Source: an uncultured Lachnospiraceae bacterium (lineage in GTDB: Bacteria; Bacillota; Clostridia; Lachnospirales; Lachnospiraceae). From it: a stretch of DNA of 8,338 bases. Under the pieces are notes generated by a model, which had not been told where the DNA came from, did no database searches, and worked only from the letters and a program-made list of their open reading frames with translations. Each line of letters opens with the position of its first letter. The stretch's first letter is position 1. Positions 1 to 5,899 of this stretch are shown here, one piece after another. The position numbers and the translations under genes were made by a program. The stretch spans positions 1 through 8,338 of the forward strand of contig CAKRWX010000095.1 in NCBI GenBank assembly GCA_934418055.1, written 5' to 3'.

Positions 1-386
1 GTCATGAACTGTCCCATCTGCGGGGGTTTATGCGGGAGGATGAGGCGAATTTTATTGGAATTCTGGCATGTACGGAGTCAGATGATGCGTATTTCCGGTA
101 CAGTGGGTATCTGATGGCGTGGGTTCATGCGGGAAATGCCCTGGCAAAGGCGGATGTAGAGAGCTTTTATGAGTTGCACAGCCAGTTGTGCGACCAGGCG
201 GTAAAGGATCTTCAGGAAAATAATGATTACTGGGATCAGTATGAGGGAAAAGTGGCGGAGGTGTCCAATCAGGTCAATGACACTTATTTGAAAATCAATG
301 ACCAGAAGGACGGCGTGCAGAGTTATGGACGGGTTGTGGACCTGATGCTTGCTATGTTTCTTAAAAATCGTCAAAAAGTACAATAA
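1..386 (+). CDS. Hypothetical protein, C-terminal part (5' end outside window)
   Basis: The reading frame is open from the left edge (first whole codon at base 3) to a TAA at 384-386, giving about 127 residues. The first in-frame ATG, at position 30, has no ribosome binding site, and the codons before it (HELSHLRGF) read like protein, so the true start is probably upstream of the window. The visible part is soluble, rich in Asp, Glu, Gln and Asn, and looks largely alpha-helical, with a hydrophobic patch (VVDLMLAMFL) near the C-terminus. I see no transmembrane segment, signal peptide, metal-binding cysteines or catalytic motif, and I do not recognise the family. It ends 18 bases before the -35 box of the glgB promoter, so it belongs to an upstream transcription unit, though read-through into glgB is possible because no terminator hairpin lies between them. 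Confidence 0.6.
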   Translation, partial: HELSHLRGFMREDEANFIGILACTESDDAYFRYSGYLMAWVHAGNALAKADVESFYELHSQLCDQAVKDLQENNDYWDQYEGKVAEVSNQVNDTYLKINDQKDGVQSYGRVVDLMLAMFLKNRQKVQ

Positions 387-404
387 TCTGACAAATCAAC
401 CTTA

Positions 405-433
405 TTGACCGGAAACGGCAGACAAGGTATACT
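405..433 (+). promoter_or_regulatory. Sigma-A-type promoter of glgB
   Basis: A -35 box TTGACC (405-410) and a -10 box TATACT (428-433) are separated by exactly 17 bases; each matches the housekeeping consensus at five of six positions. Transcription would start near 440, giving a leader of about 30 bases before the glgB ATG at 471. The promoter overlaps a possible upstream TTG start at 405, which argues against translation from there. Confidence 0.75.
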
Positions 434-470
434 ATTATATAAGAAAATTTGGGAACGAGGGGGGATCTCG

Positions 471-2759
471 ATGGAAAAAACATTATATGACATGATGGAC
501 TGGGCGGGAATTGAAGAACTGGTGTACTCGGAGGCTTCTGATCCGCATCGTCTTCTAGGTGCTCATGAGACGGAACAGGGAGTACTGGTGCAGGTATTTA
601 TCCCTACAGCAGAAAAAATTCAGGTAAACTGGGGCAGAAAGCAGTATGAGATGGAACTGGCAGACGAGGCGGGATTCTTCGCAGTGCTGATTCCGGAGAA
701 AAAGATCATCGAATACACGTTGACGGTTACTTATGACAATGAGATGGTGCAGGAGATCCGGGATCCATATGCCTACGGACAGCAGATTCCGGAGGAAAAG
801 CTGAAAGAATTCGCGGCTGGCGTCTGCTATGATATTTATGAGACGCTGGGCGCGCATGTGAAGACCATCGATGGAGTGGAAGGTGTTTTATTTGCTGTCT
901 GGGCTCCGTGTGCCATGAGAGTCAGCGTGGTGGGCGATTTTAACCTGTGGGACGGCAGACGCCACCAGATGCAGAAGTTAGGCGATTCTGGCGTATTTGA
1001 GCTGTTTATTCCGGGGCTGGGCAAAGGAACCATTTATAAATATGAAGTAAAGACCCGCAGTGGCGACGCTATGTTGAAGGCGGATCCTTATGGAACGTAT
1101 ACGGAGATGCGGCCAAATAACGCTTCCATCGTGTGGGATATTGATGGATACGACTGGTCGGATAAGATCTGGATGGAGAACCGGGAGAAGACCCAGGGTA
1201 AGGACAGGCCCATGTCCATTTATGAGGTACATCTGGGTTCTTGGATCCGGAAGCCGCTGGCGGAGGACGAGGATGGCAATCCGGTGGTGGGAAGCGAATT
1301 TTACAATTACCGGGAACTGGCAGTGCGCCTGGCAGAGTATGTGCGGGAAATGGGTTACACCCATGTGGAGCTGCTTCCAGTGATGGAGCACCCATTAGAC
1401 GCGTCCTGGGGCTATCAGGTGACGGGGTATTACGCGCCGACCAGCCGCTATGGAACGCCAGAAGATTTCCAGTATTTTATGGATTACATGCATGAGCATG
1501 GCATCGGCGTAATCTTAGACTGGGTTCCGGCTCATTTTCCGAAAGATCTGGTGGGACTTGCCTGCTTTGACGGCACCCATGTGTATGAGCATGCGGATCC
1601 GCGGCAGGGCGAACACCCGCACTGGGGGACATTGATCTATAATTATGGCCGCCCGCAGGTGTCCAATTTCCTGATTGCCAATGCCCTTTACTGGGCGGAG
1701 AAATTCCACGCGGACGGCATCCGTATGGACGCGGTGGCTTCCATGCTGTACCTGGACTACGGCAAACAGGATGGGGAGTGGATCCCGAATATTTATGGCG
1801 GCAATGAGAACCTGGAGGCGGTGGAATTCTTAAAGCATCTGAACTCCATTTTCAAGAAGAAACATCCGGGCGCAGTGCTGATCGCGGAAGAATCAACGGC
1901 ATGGCCGCAGGTGACAGGAGATGTCAAGGAGGGCAGTCTGGGATTTGATTATAAATGGAATATGGGCTGGATGAATGATTTCCTGGGTTATATGCAGTAT
2001 GATCCGTATTTCCGGTGCCATCATTATGGGGAGCTGACTTTCAGTATGTTGTACGCATACAGCGAGGACTTTGTGCTGGTATTTTCCCATGATGAGGTGG
2101 TTCACGGCAAAGGCTCCATGGCGGGCAAAATGCCGGGCGAGACCCTGGAGGCGAAGTATTCCAATCTCCGCGCGGCCTACGGCTATATGATGACCCATCC
2201 AGGCAAGAAACTGATGTTTATGGGACAGGATTTCGGGCAGATGTCCGAGTGGAACGAAAATGAGAGTCTGCCTTGGGATCTGTTAAAATATGACAAACAC
2301 AGCCAGACCAAGGCTTATGTGAAGGCGTTGAATGAGCTGTATTACAACAGCCCGGCTCTTTACGAGAAGGATTTCCATCCAGACGGATTCCAGTGGATCA
2401 ACTGCACCAGTAGCAAGGATAATATCGTGGTATTTTTAAGAAAATCCGACCGGCCGGAGGAGACCCTTTTAGTGACCTGCAATTTTGCGCCTGTGACCCA
2501 TGAGAAATTCCGGGTGGGCGTGCCATTTGCGGGAAAATATAAAGAGATTTTGAACAGTGAAGATAAGAAGTTTGGCGGAAGCGGCATCGGCAATTCCCGG
2601 ATCAAGACGTCTAAGAAGGAAGAGGCAGATGGACGGGAGAATTCCATTGAGATCACGCTGGCACCACTGGGCGTGCAGATCTTCAGCTGTACGCCAGTGA
2701 AAGAGAAGCCAGCGAAATCAACGGCAAAAAGGGCTTCGAGAGCCGCAAAAACGAAATAA
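471..2759 (+). CDS. glgB: 1,4-alpha-glucan branching enzyme (GlgB, GH13)
   Basis: This cytoplasmic enzyme cuts alpha-1,4 glucan chains and re-attaches the fragment through an alpha-1,6 bond, making the branches of glycogen. The 762-residue protein has the long bacterial layout: an N-terminal beta domain with the DPHRLLGAHE signature (about residues 24-33), a CBM48 domain (about 135-230), the GH13 barrel (about 260-640) and a C-terminal beta domain. Catalytic residues are all visible: DWVPAHF (D350 onward), nucleophile D420 in GIRMDAV, acid/base E473 in AEEST and D541 in SHDEVVHGK. Their spacing (53 and 121) equals that of the E. coli enzyme (405, 458, 526). The ATG at 471 is chosen because a purine-rich ribosome binding site (457-465) precedes it and the promoter lies just upstream; an extension to TTG 405 would start inside the -35 box. 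The last 22 residues form an unusual Lys/Ala-rich basic tail. mscS follows after 29 bases and may be cotranscribed. No other glycogen gene is in the window. Confidence 0.96.
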   Translation: MEKTLYDMMDWAGIEELVYSEASDPHRLLGAHETEQGVLVQVFIPTAEKIQVNWGRKQYEMELADEAGFFAVLIPEKKIIEYTLTVTYDNEMVQEIRDPYAYGQQIPEEKLKEFAAGVCYDIYETLGAHVKTIDGVEGVLFAVWAPCAMRVSVVGDFNLWDGRRHQMQKLGDSGVFELFIPGLGKGTIYKYEVKTRSGDAMLKADPYGTYTEMRPNNASIVWDIDGYDWSDKIWMENREKTQGKDRPMSIYEVHLGSWIRKPLAEDEDGNPVVGSEFYNYRELAVRLAEYVREMGYTHVELLPVMEHPLDASWGYQVTGYYAPTSRYGTPEDFQYFMDYMHEHGIGVILDWVPAHFPKDLVGLACFDGTHVYEHADPRQGEHPHWGTLIYNYGRPQVSNFLIANALYWAEKFHADGIRMDAVASMLYLDYGKQDGEWIPNIYGGNENLEAVEFLKHLNSIFKKKHPGAVLIAEESTAWPQVTGDVKEGSLGFDYKWNMGWMNDFLGYMQYDPYFRCHHYGELTFSMLYAYSEDFVLVFSHDEVVHGKGSMAGKMPGETLEAKYSNLRAAYGYMMTHPGKKLMFMGQDFGQMSEWNENESLPWDLLKYDKHSQTKAYVKALNELYYNSPALYEKDFHPDGFQWINCTSSKDNIVVFLRKSDRPEETLLVTCNFAPVTHEKFRVGVPFAGKYKEILNSEDKKFGGSGIGNSRIKTSKKEEADGRENSIEITLAPLGVQIFSCTPVKEKPAKSTAKRASRAAKTK

Positions 2760-2772
2760 TTTGTATACAAAT
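2759..2772. promoter_or_regulatory. Perfect 14-base palindrome between glgB and mscS
   Basis: ATTTGTATACAAAT is identical to its own reverse complement and fills the space from the last base of the glgB stop codon to just before the mscS ribosome binding site (GGAGG, 2774-2778). With no loop it would not make a good RNA hairpin, and no T-run follows, so it is not a terminator. Its shape fits a dimeric regulator operator; GntR-type regulators often bind GT-AC palindromes of this kind. No -35 box is seen at the right distance for a promoter. The role is inferred only. Confidence 0.35.
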
Positions 2773-2788
2773 CGGAGGATAACGAAAG

Positions 2789-3685
2789 ATGTTTTTCTTA
2801 AATGAAGAGACCACTGTGGCGGAGACGCTGGAGGTGGTCCAGGAGGTGCAGCAGGACTTAGAGCAGTTAAAGCCCAATGTAGTTCTGGAAACGCTCAAAA
2901 GCTGGATTCCTGGTCTGACAAAGCTGGGGTACCGTCTGCTGGTGGCGGCGCTGATCGTATGCATCGGATTCCAGATTGCGAAAATGGTGCGGAAAATGCT
3001 GGAGCGGAGCCTGATTCGTGTGGATATGGAGATCTCCATCCGCAAATTCTTACAGTCGGCGGTGTACGTGATCATCTGTGGTCTGGCGATCTTTATTGCG
3101 GCAGATAAACTGGGCATCAGTTCCGCGTCCATCGTGGCCATCCTTGGTTCTGTCGGCCTGGCATTGAGCTTGTCGCTGCAGGGCATGCTGGCAAACTTTG
3201 CAGGTGGTATTGTGCTGCTGTTGATCCGTCCATTTAAGGTAGGCGATTACATCATCTGTGGCGGACAGGAAGGAACCGTCCGTTCCATCGGCCTTGTATA
3301 CACCACACTGACCACGCTGGATAACAAGCAGGTGGTATTTCCAAATGGAAGTCTATCGAACACCAACCTGGTCAATGTAACGGCCCAGGAGAAGCGGTGT
3401 CTGGAGCTAAAGGTGGGAATTGGCTATGGTTCCGATCTGAAGAAAGCAAAAGAGATTATCGATAGACTTTATGTAAATCATCCGCTGATTTTAAAAGATC
3501 ATCCGGTCACCGTATTTGTAGACGAACTGGCAGACAGCGCCGTAGTCATCGGTGCCAGAGGCTGGGTGGCAACCGGGGACTACTGGAAAGTCAAATGGGA
3601 TCTGACCGAGCAGGTGAAATTAGAGTATGACGCCGCTGGAATCGAGATTCCGTTCCAGCAGCTGGATGTGAATGTGAAACACTAA
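2789..3685 (+). CDS. mscS: Small-conductance mechanosensitive ion channel (MscS family)
   Basis: This is a homoheptameric inner-membrane channel that opens under membrane tension to release ions and small solutes during osmotic downshock. The 298-residue protein (E. coli MscS is 286) has a hydrophilic N-terminal segment of about 40 residues, TM1 (about 46-67), TM2 (about 87-105) and the pore-lining TM3 (about 113-147), then a cytoplasmic beta and alpha/beta vestibule. Aligning TM3 with E. coli MscS puts the two gate leucines at L124 and L128, the kink glycines at G132 and G140, and keeps Q131 and N136. The small residue G108 of E. coli is S127 here. The hallmark RPFKVGDYI (147-155), FPNG (beta domain) and the C-terminal DVNVK are all present. 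The ribosome binding site GGAGG (2774-2778) lies 10 bases before the ATG. It sits 29 bases after glgB, so an operon is likely. Its TAA overlaps the stop codon of the convergent lysR-type gene. Confidence 0.94.
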   Translation: MFFLNEETTVAETLEVVQEVQQDLEQLKPNVVLETLKSWIPGLTKLGYRLLVAALIVCIGFQIAKMVRKMLERSLIRVDMEISIRKFLQSAVYVIICGLAIFIAADKLGISSASIVAILGSVGLALSLSLQGMLANFAGGIVLLLIRPFKVGDYIICGGQEGTVRSIGLVYTTLTTLDNKQVVFPNGSLSNTNLVNVTAQEKRCLELKVGIGYGSDLKKAKEIIDRLYVNHPLILKDHPVTVFVDELADSAVVIGARGWVATGDYWKVKWDLTEQVKLEYDAAGIEIPFQQLDVNVKH

Positions 3686-4617
3686 TGATCAGAAGGGCAG
3701 AAGAACAACTGATGGATAATCGAAGCAATATCCTGGATCAGAGGTTCTTCTGTCCGGCTGCTTTTACAGGCCAGGACCACCGGTCGTTCCCACAGATTTT
3801 TTTCAATGGAACAGATAACGGGGCGCGGAAATGTCTTAGAAGAAATGATGTTCGTGGCATATTCTTCTGAAGAAAACGCAATTCCGAGACCGACTCCGGC
3901 ACACCAGTAGGACGCTTCACTGTTCCCAAGATTTAGCACACTTTTGGGATGGATCTGGTATTTAGAAAGAACCAGTTTTGTGAAACGGCTAAGTCCATAG
4001 GCTAATTTTCCATAAATAAATACCTGGTTGTTTAGACGTTTGGGATCAATCCTGCAGGGGTGATCAATATCATTGCCAGTGGTATCGATGCCGTCTAACA
4101 CAGGGGAATCTTTGGGCACAGCCAGAAAGATCCGCTGGGTTCCAAGCGGAATATAGCTAAGTTTTTGAGACAATGGAATCGAACTCATAATTCCAGCATC
4201 AATTTCATTGGCTTCAATCAGTTTTTCCATTTTTCCATCAAATGTATCATAGACCTGGACGACAAGTTCAGGTCTGTTTTGTTTTAAATAAGGTAACAGC
4301 ACCGGAAGCCAGAAAGGGCAGCGGTTAATGCCAAGCCCCAGAGAAATATGATTTTCTCCCTGGGACTGAAGGTGCTGGAGATGTAGAATAAGTTTTTCTT
4401 CCTCCTGACGGATCCGGCGGATTTCCTGGATATATAAGGCACCTTCGTTGGTTAATTCGATGGGGGAAGCGGTACGGTTAAAAATTTTAAAGCCCAGCTG
4501 TTTTTCCAGACGGTTAATACTGATGCTTAAGGCAGGTTGTGTAATAAACAGTTTGGCAGCTGCTTTTGTCATATTTTTTTCTTCTGCAACGGCTAAAATG
4601 TATTCCAGAGAATCCAT
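3682..4617 (-). CDS. LysR-family transcriptional regulator
   Basis: This is a DNA-binding regulator that probably controls the divergent enzyme-transporter operon and its own gene. The protein (311 residues from the second of two adjacent ATGs) has the usual LysR layout: an N-terminal winged helix-turn-helix (about residues 1-60, with MTKAAAKLFITQPALS and NRLEKQLG as the HTH core and NRTASPIELTNEG as the wing), a linker helix (about 61-88), then a periplasmic-binding-like effector domain (about 90-300). The ATG at 4617 lies 6 bases from the AGGAGG, the same spacing as the neighbouring genes; the ATG at 4620 lies only 3 bases away and would add one Met. The effector is unknown, but position suggests the substrate or an intermediate of the adjacent pathway. 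The gene's TAG stop overlaps the mscS TAA on the other strand, and no terminator hairpin separates the two. Confidence 0.93.
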   Translation of the reverse strand: MDSLEYILAVAEEKNMTKAAAKLFITQPALSISINRLEKQLGFKIFNRTASPIELTNEGALYIQEIRRIRQEEEKLILHLQHLQSQGENHISLGLGINRCPFWLPVLLPYLKQNRPELVVQVYDTFDGKMEKLIEANEIDAGIMSSIPLSQKLSYIPLGTQRIFLAVPKDSPVLDGIDTTGNDIDHPCRIDPKRLNNQVFIYGKLAYGLSRFTKLVLSKYQIHPKSVLNLGNSEASYWCAGVGLGIAFSSEEYATNIISSKTFPRPVICSIEKNLWERPVVLACKSSRTEEPLIQDIASIIHQLFFCPSDH

Positions 4618-4623
4618 CATTTC

Positions 4624-4629
4624 CCTCCT
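4624..4629 (-). promoter_or_regulatory. Ribosome binding site of the lysR-type gene
   Basis: On the minus strand this reads AGGAGG. It is 3 bases from the first ATG (4620) and 6 bases from the second (4617). Since the three + strand genes use spacings of 6-7 bases, it favours the second ATG. Confidence 0.7.
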
Positions 4630-4687
4630 ATCAAATCATTTTTTATCATTTACAGTTTAAAAAATAAGCAGATCAATGTAAATACCC

Positions 4688-4703
4688 ATAAACAAAATTT
4701 TAT
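4688..4703. promoter_or_regulatory. Candidate LysR operator (inverted repeat ATAAA-N6-TTTAT)
   Basis: The arms ATAAA (4688-4692) and TTTAT (4699-4703) are complementary, with a 6-base spacer. The centre is about 66 bases before the transcription start inferred for the divergent operon, which is where LysR-type proteins usually have their recognition site. The textbook T-N11-A pattern is not exactly met, and the whole region is AT-rich, so chance is a real alternative. A second inverted pair, TTATA (4700-4704) and TATAA (4719-4723), overlaps it on the side of the promoter. Confidence 0.3.
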
Positions 4704-4716
4704 AGAAACAGCACAA

Positions 4717-4747
4717 ATTATAAATTGGACAAAATGAGATGAAACAA
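4717..4747 (-). promoter_or_regulatory. Candidate promoter of the lysR-type gene
   Basis: On the minus strand, 4722-4717 reads TATAAT, an exact -10 consensus. A weak -35 candidate TTGTTT lies at 4747-4742 with a 19-base spacer; GTTTCA (4745-4740) at 17 bases is an alternative. The leader would be roughly 90 bases. These elements interleave with the + strand promoter of the enolase-family gene, so the two promoters probably compete, as is common for LysR genes. Confidence 0.45.
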
Positions 4748-4755
4748 CGTAAGAT
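4725..4755 (+). promoter_or_regulatory. Candidate promoter of the enolase-family operon
   Basis: TTGGAC (4725-4730) resembles a -35 box and TAAGAT (4750-4755) a -10 box. The 19-base spacer is longer than ideal and the -10 is imperfect, as expected for a promoter that needs an activator such as the LysR protein. Transcription would start near 4762. A small inverted repeat GATG-N4-CATC (4753-4764) covers the likely start point. Confidence 0.4.
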
Positions 4756-4777
4756 GATAGCATCAAAGAAAAAATGA

Positions 4778-4784
4778 AAGGAGG
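4778..4784 (+). promoter_or_regulatory. Ribosome binding site fixing the enolase-family start
   Basis: AAGGAGG lies 7 bases before the ATG at 4792. The earlier in-frame ATG at 4774 overlaps this element and has no binding site of its own, so 4792 is the start. Confidence 0.85.
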
Positions 4785-4791
4785 AGAAGGT

Positions 4792-5871
4792 ATGAAGATT
4801 ACAAATGTAACCAGCAAAAGCTACCGTTGGCCAAAGGACAAGCCGATTCAGAATGGAAAGCATATTTTTACCCATAATGAACTGAACCTGGCAGTCATTG
4901 AAACCGATGAGGGAATCACCGGTTACGGAACCAGCTACAATGTGGATTATGTAGATTATCTGAAGCCATTTTTGATCGGAGAAGACCCTTTCAATGTAGA
5001 GCGGCTTTGGGAGAAAATGTGGGTTCCAAAGTTCCTTGGAAGAAGAAGTATTTCTACAAGAAGCATTTCTGCATTGGATATTGCGTTGTGGGATATCCGA
5101 AGCAAAGCAGCGAATATGCCGTTATATCAGCTGCTTGGAGGCTATCGGGATTCCGTTCCATGCTATATCGCCGGCGGATACTATGCAGAAGGAAAGGGAA
5201 TTCTGGAATTACAGAAGGAAATGGAAGAATACGTCAGCTGGGGTGTCCGAAATGTGAAAATGAAAGTAGGCGTTCTTAGTATGAAAGAGGATGCAGAGCG
5301 GGTGAAGGCAGTCCGCCGTGTGATAGGTGATGATGTTCGTCTTATGGTGGATGCCAACTGTGCCTACTGCAGCTATGAGGCCTTAGAATTTTCACGGATG
5401 ATTGAGGAATACCATCCATATTGGTTTGAAGAACCGGTTATGCCAGACGATTATGAGGGAATGCGCCAATTCCATGAAAAAAGCAGGATTCCATTGGCCA
5501 CTGGTGAAAATGAATATACCATATATGGTTTTCGGGATCTGATCGATCAGTCCAAACCAGATATTTTAAATCCAGATGCGTGCAGCATGGGCGGAATTAC
5601 CCAGTATCTGAAGATCGCATCCTATGCCCAGGCCCACAATGTGATTTTAAGTCCTCACGGACAGCAGCAGGTACACGTACATCTGGACTGTGCGGTACCA
5701 GGAGTGGTTATGGCTGAGTTTTATCCGCCTCAGTATGATGCGAAGATTTATGATTCGTTCCAGTCGCCGCTTCATTTCCATCCAGAAGACGGTACGGTTT
5801 CACCGGGAGAGAAAACCGGCGCAGGGTTGGATATCAATGAAGAATTTCTGAAAGATTATCGTGTAAAATAG
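4792..5871 (+). CDS. Enolase-superfamily enzyme, mandelate racemase subgroup (probable acid-sugar dehydratase or epimerase)
   Basis: These cytoplasmic, Mg2+-dependent enzymes abstract the proton alpha to a carboxylate; members either dehydrate sugar acids or racemise/epimerise hydroxy acids. The 359-residue protein has the N-terminal capping domain (about 1-115) and the modified TIM barrel (about 125-340). Every mandelate racemase-subgroup residue is present: the KxK pair K156 and K158, metal ligands D187, E213 (in FEEP) and E239 (in TGEN), the Asp-His dyad D262 and H289 (in SPHG), and E309. The spacings 29, 26, 26, 23, 27 and 20 are the same as in mandelate racemase (166, 195, 221, 247, 270, 297, 317). 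With bases on both faces of the barrel it could be a dehydratase of the fuconate, tartrate or talarate/galactarate type, or an epimerase; substrate cannot be read from sequence. The transporter gene starts 28 bases after its stop, so the two are an operon, divergent from the LysR gene. Confidence 0.9.
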   Translation: MKITNVTSKSYRWPKDKPIQNGKHIFTHNELNLAVIETDEGITGYGTSYNVDYVDYLKPFLIGEDPFNVERLWEKMWVPKFLGRRSISTRSISALDIALWDIRSKAANMPLYQLLGGYRDSVPCYIAGGYYAEGKGILELQKEMEEYVSWGVRNVKMKVGVLSMKEDAERVKAVRRVIGDDVRLMVDANCAYCSYEALEFSRMIEEYHPYWFEEPVMPDDYEGMRQFHEKSRIPLATGENEYTIYGFRDLIDQSKPDILNPDACSMGGITQYLKIASYAQAHNVILSPHGQQQVHVHLDCAVPGVVMAEFYPPQYDAKIYDSFQSPLHFHPEDGTVSPGEKTGAGLDINEEFLKDYRVK

Positions 5872-5887
5872 CAGGGGAAACATGTAT

Positions 5888-5893
5888 AGGAGG
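5888..5893 (+). promoter_or_regulatory. Ribosome binding site fixing the transporter start
   Basis: AGGAGG lies 6 bases before the ATG at 5900. The in-frame ATG at 5882 lies upstream of this element, so translation from it would read through the binding site; 5900 is the start. Confidence 0.85.
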
Positions 5894-5899
5894 TTTACA

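Noticed and set aside
4..114. Small frame beginning MNCPICGG, suggestive of a zinc-ribbon peptide
   Set aside because: It is only 36 residues, has no ribosome binding site in the window, loses the Cys pattern at once, and overlaps the longer open frame that runs in from the left edge.
405..470. N-terminal extension of GlgB from a TTG at 405
   Set aside because: The TTG is part of the -35 box and the stretch covers the -10 box and ribosome binding site; family alignment supports the ATG at 471.
2683..3186. 167-codon open frame on the minus strand opposite the glgB end and mscS
   Set aside because: It is a shadow of strongly coding + strand genes, with no ribosome binding site and no recognisable protein features.
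4774..4791. Earlier ATG for the enolase-family gene
   Set aside because: It overlaps the ribosome binding site and has none of its own.
4657..4875. 72-codon hydrophobic frame on the minus strand across the divergent control region
   Set aside because: It overlaps the promoters and the enolase-family start and is mostly low-complexity AT-rich sequence; no ribosome binding site.
5882..5899. Earlier ATG for the transporter
   Set aside because: The AGGAGG at 5888-5893 would be inside the coding region; the ATG at 5900 has correct spacing.
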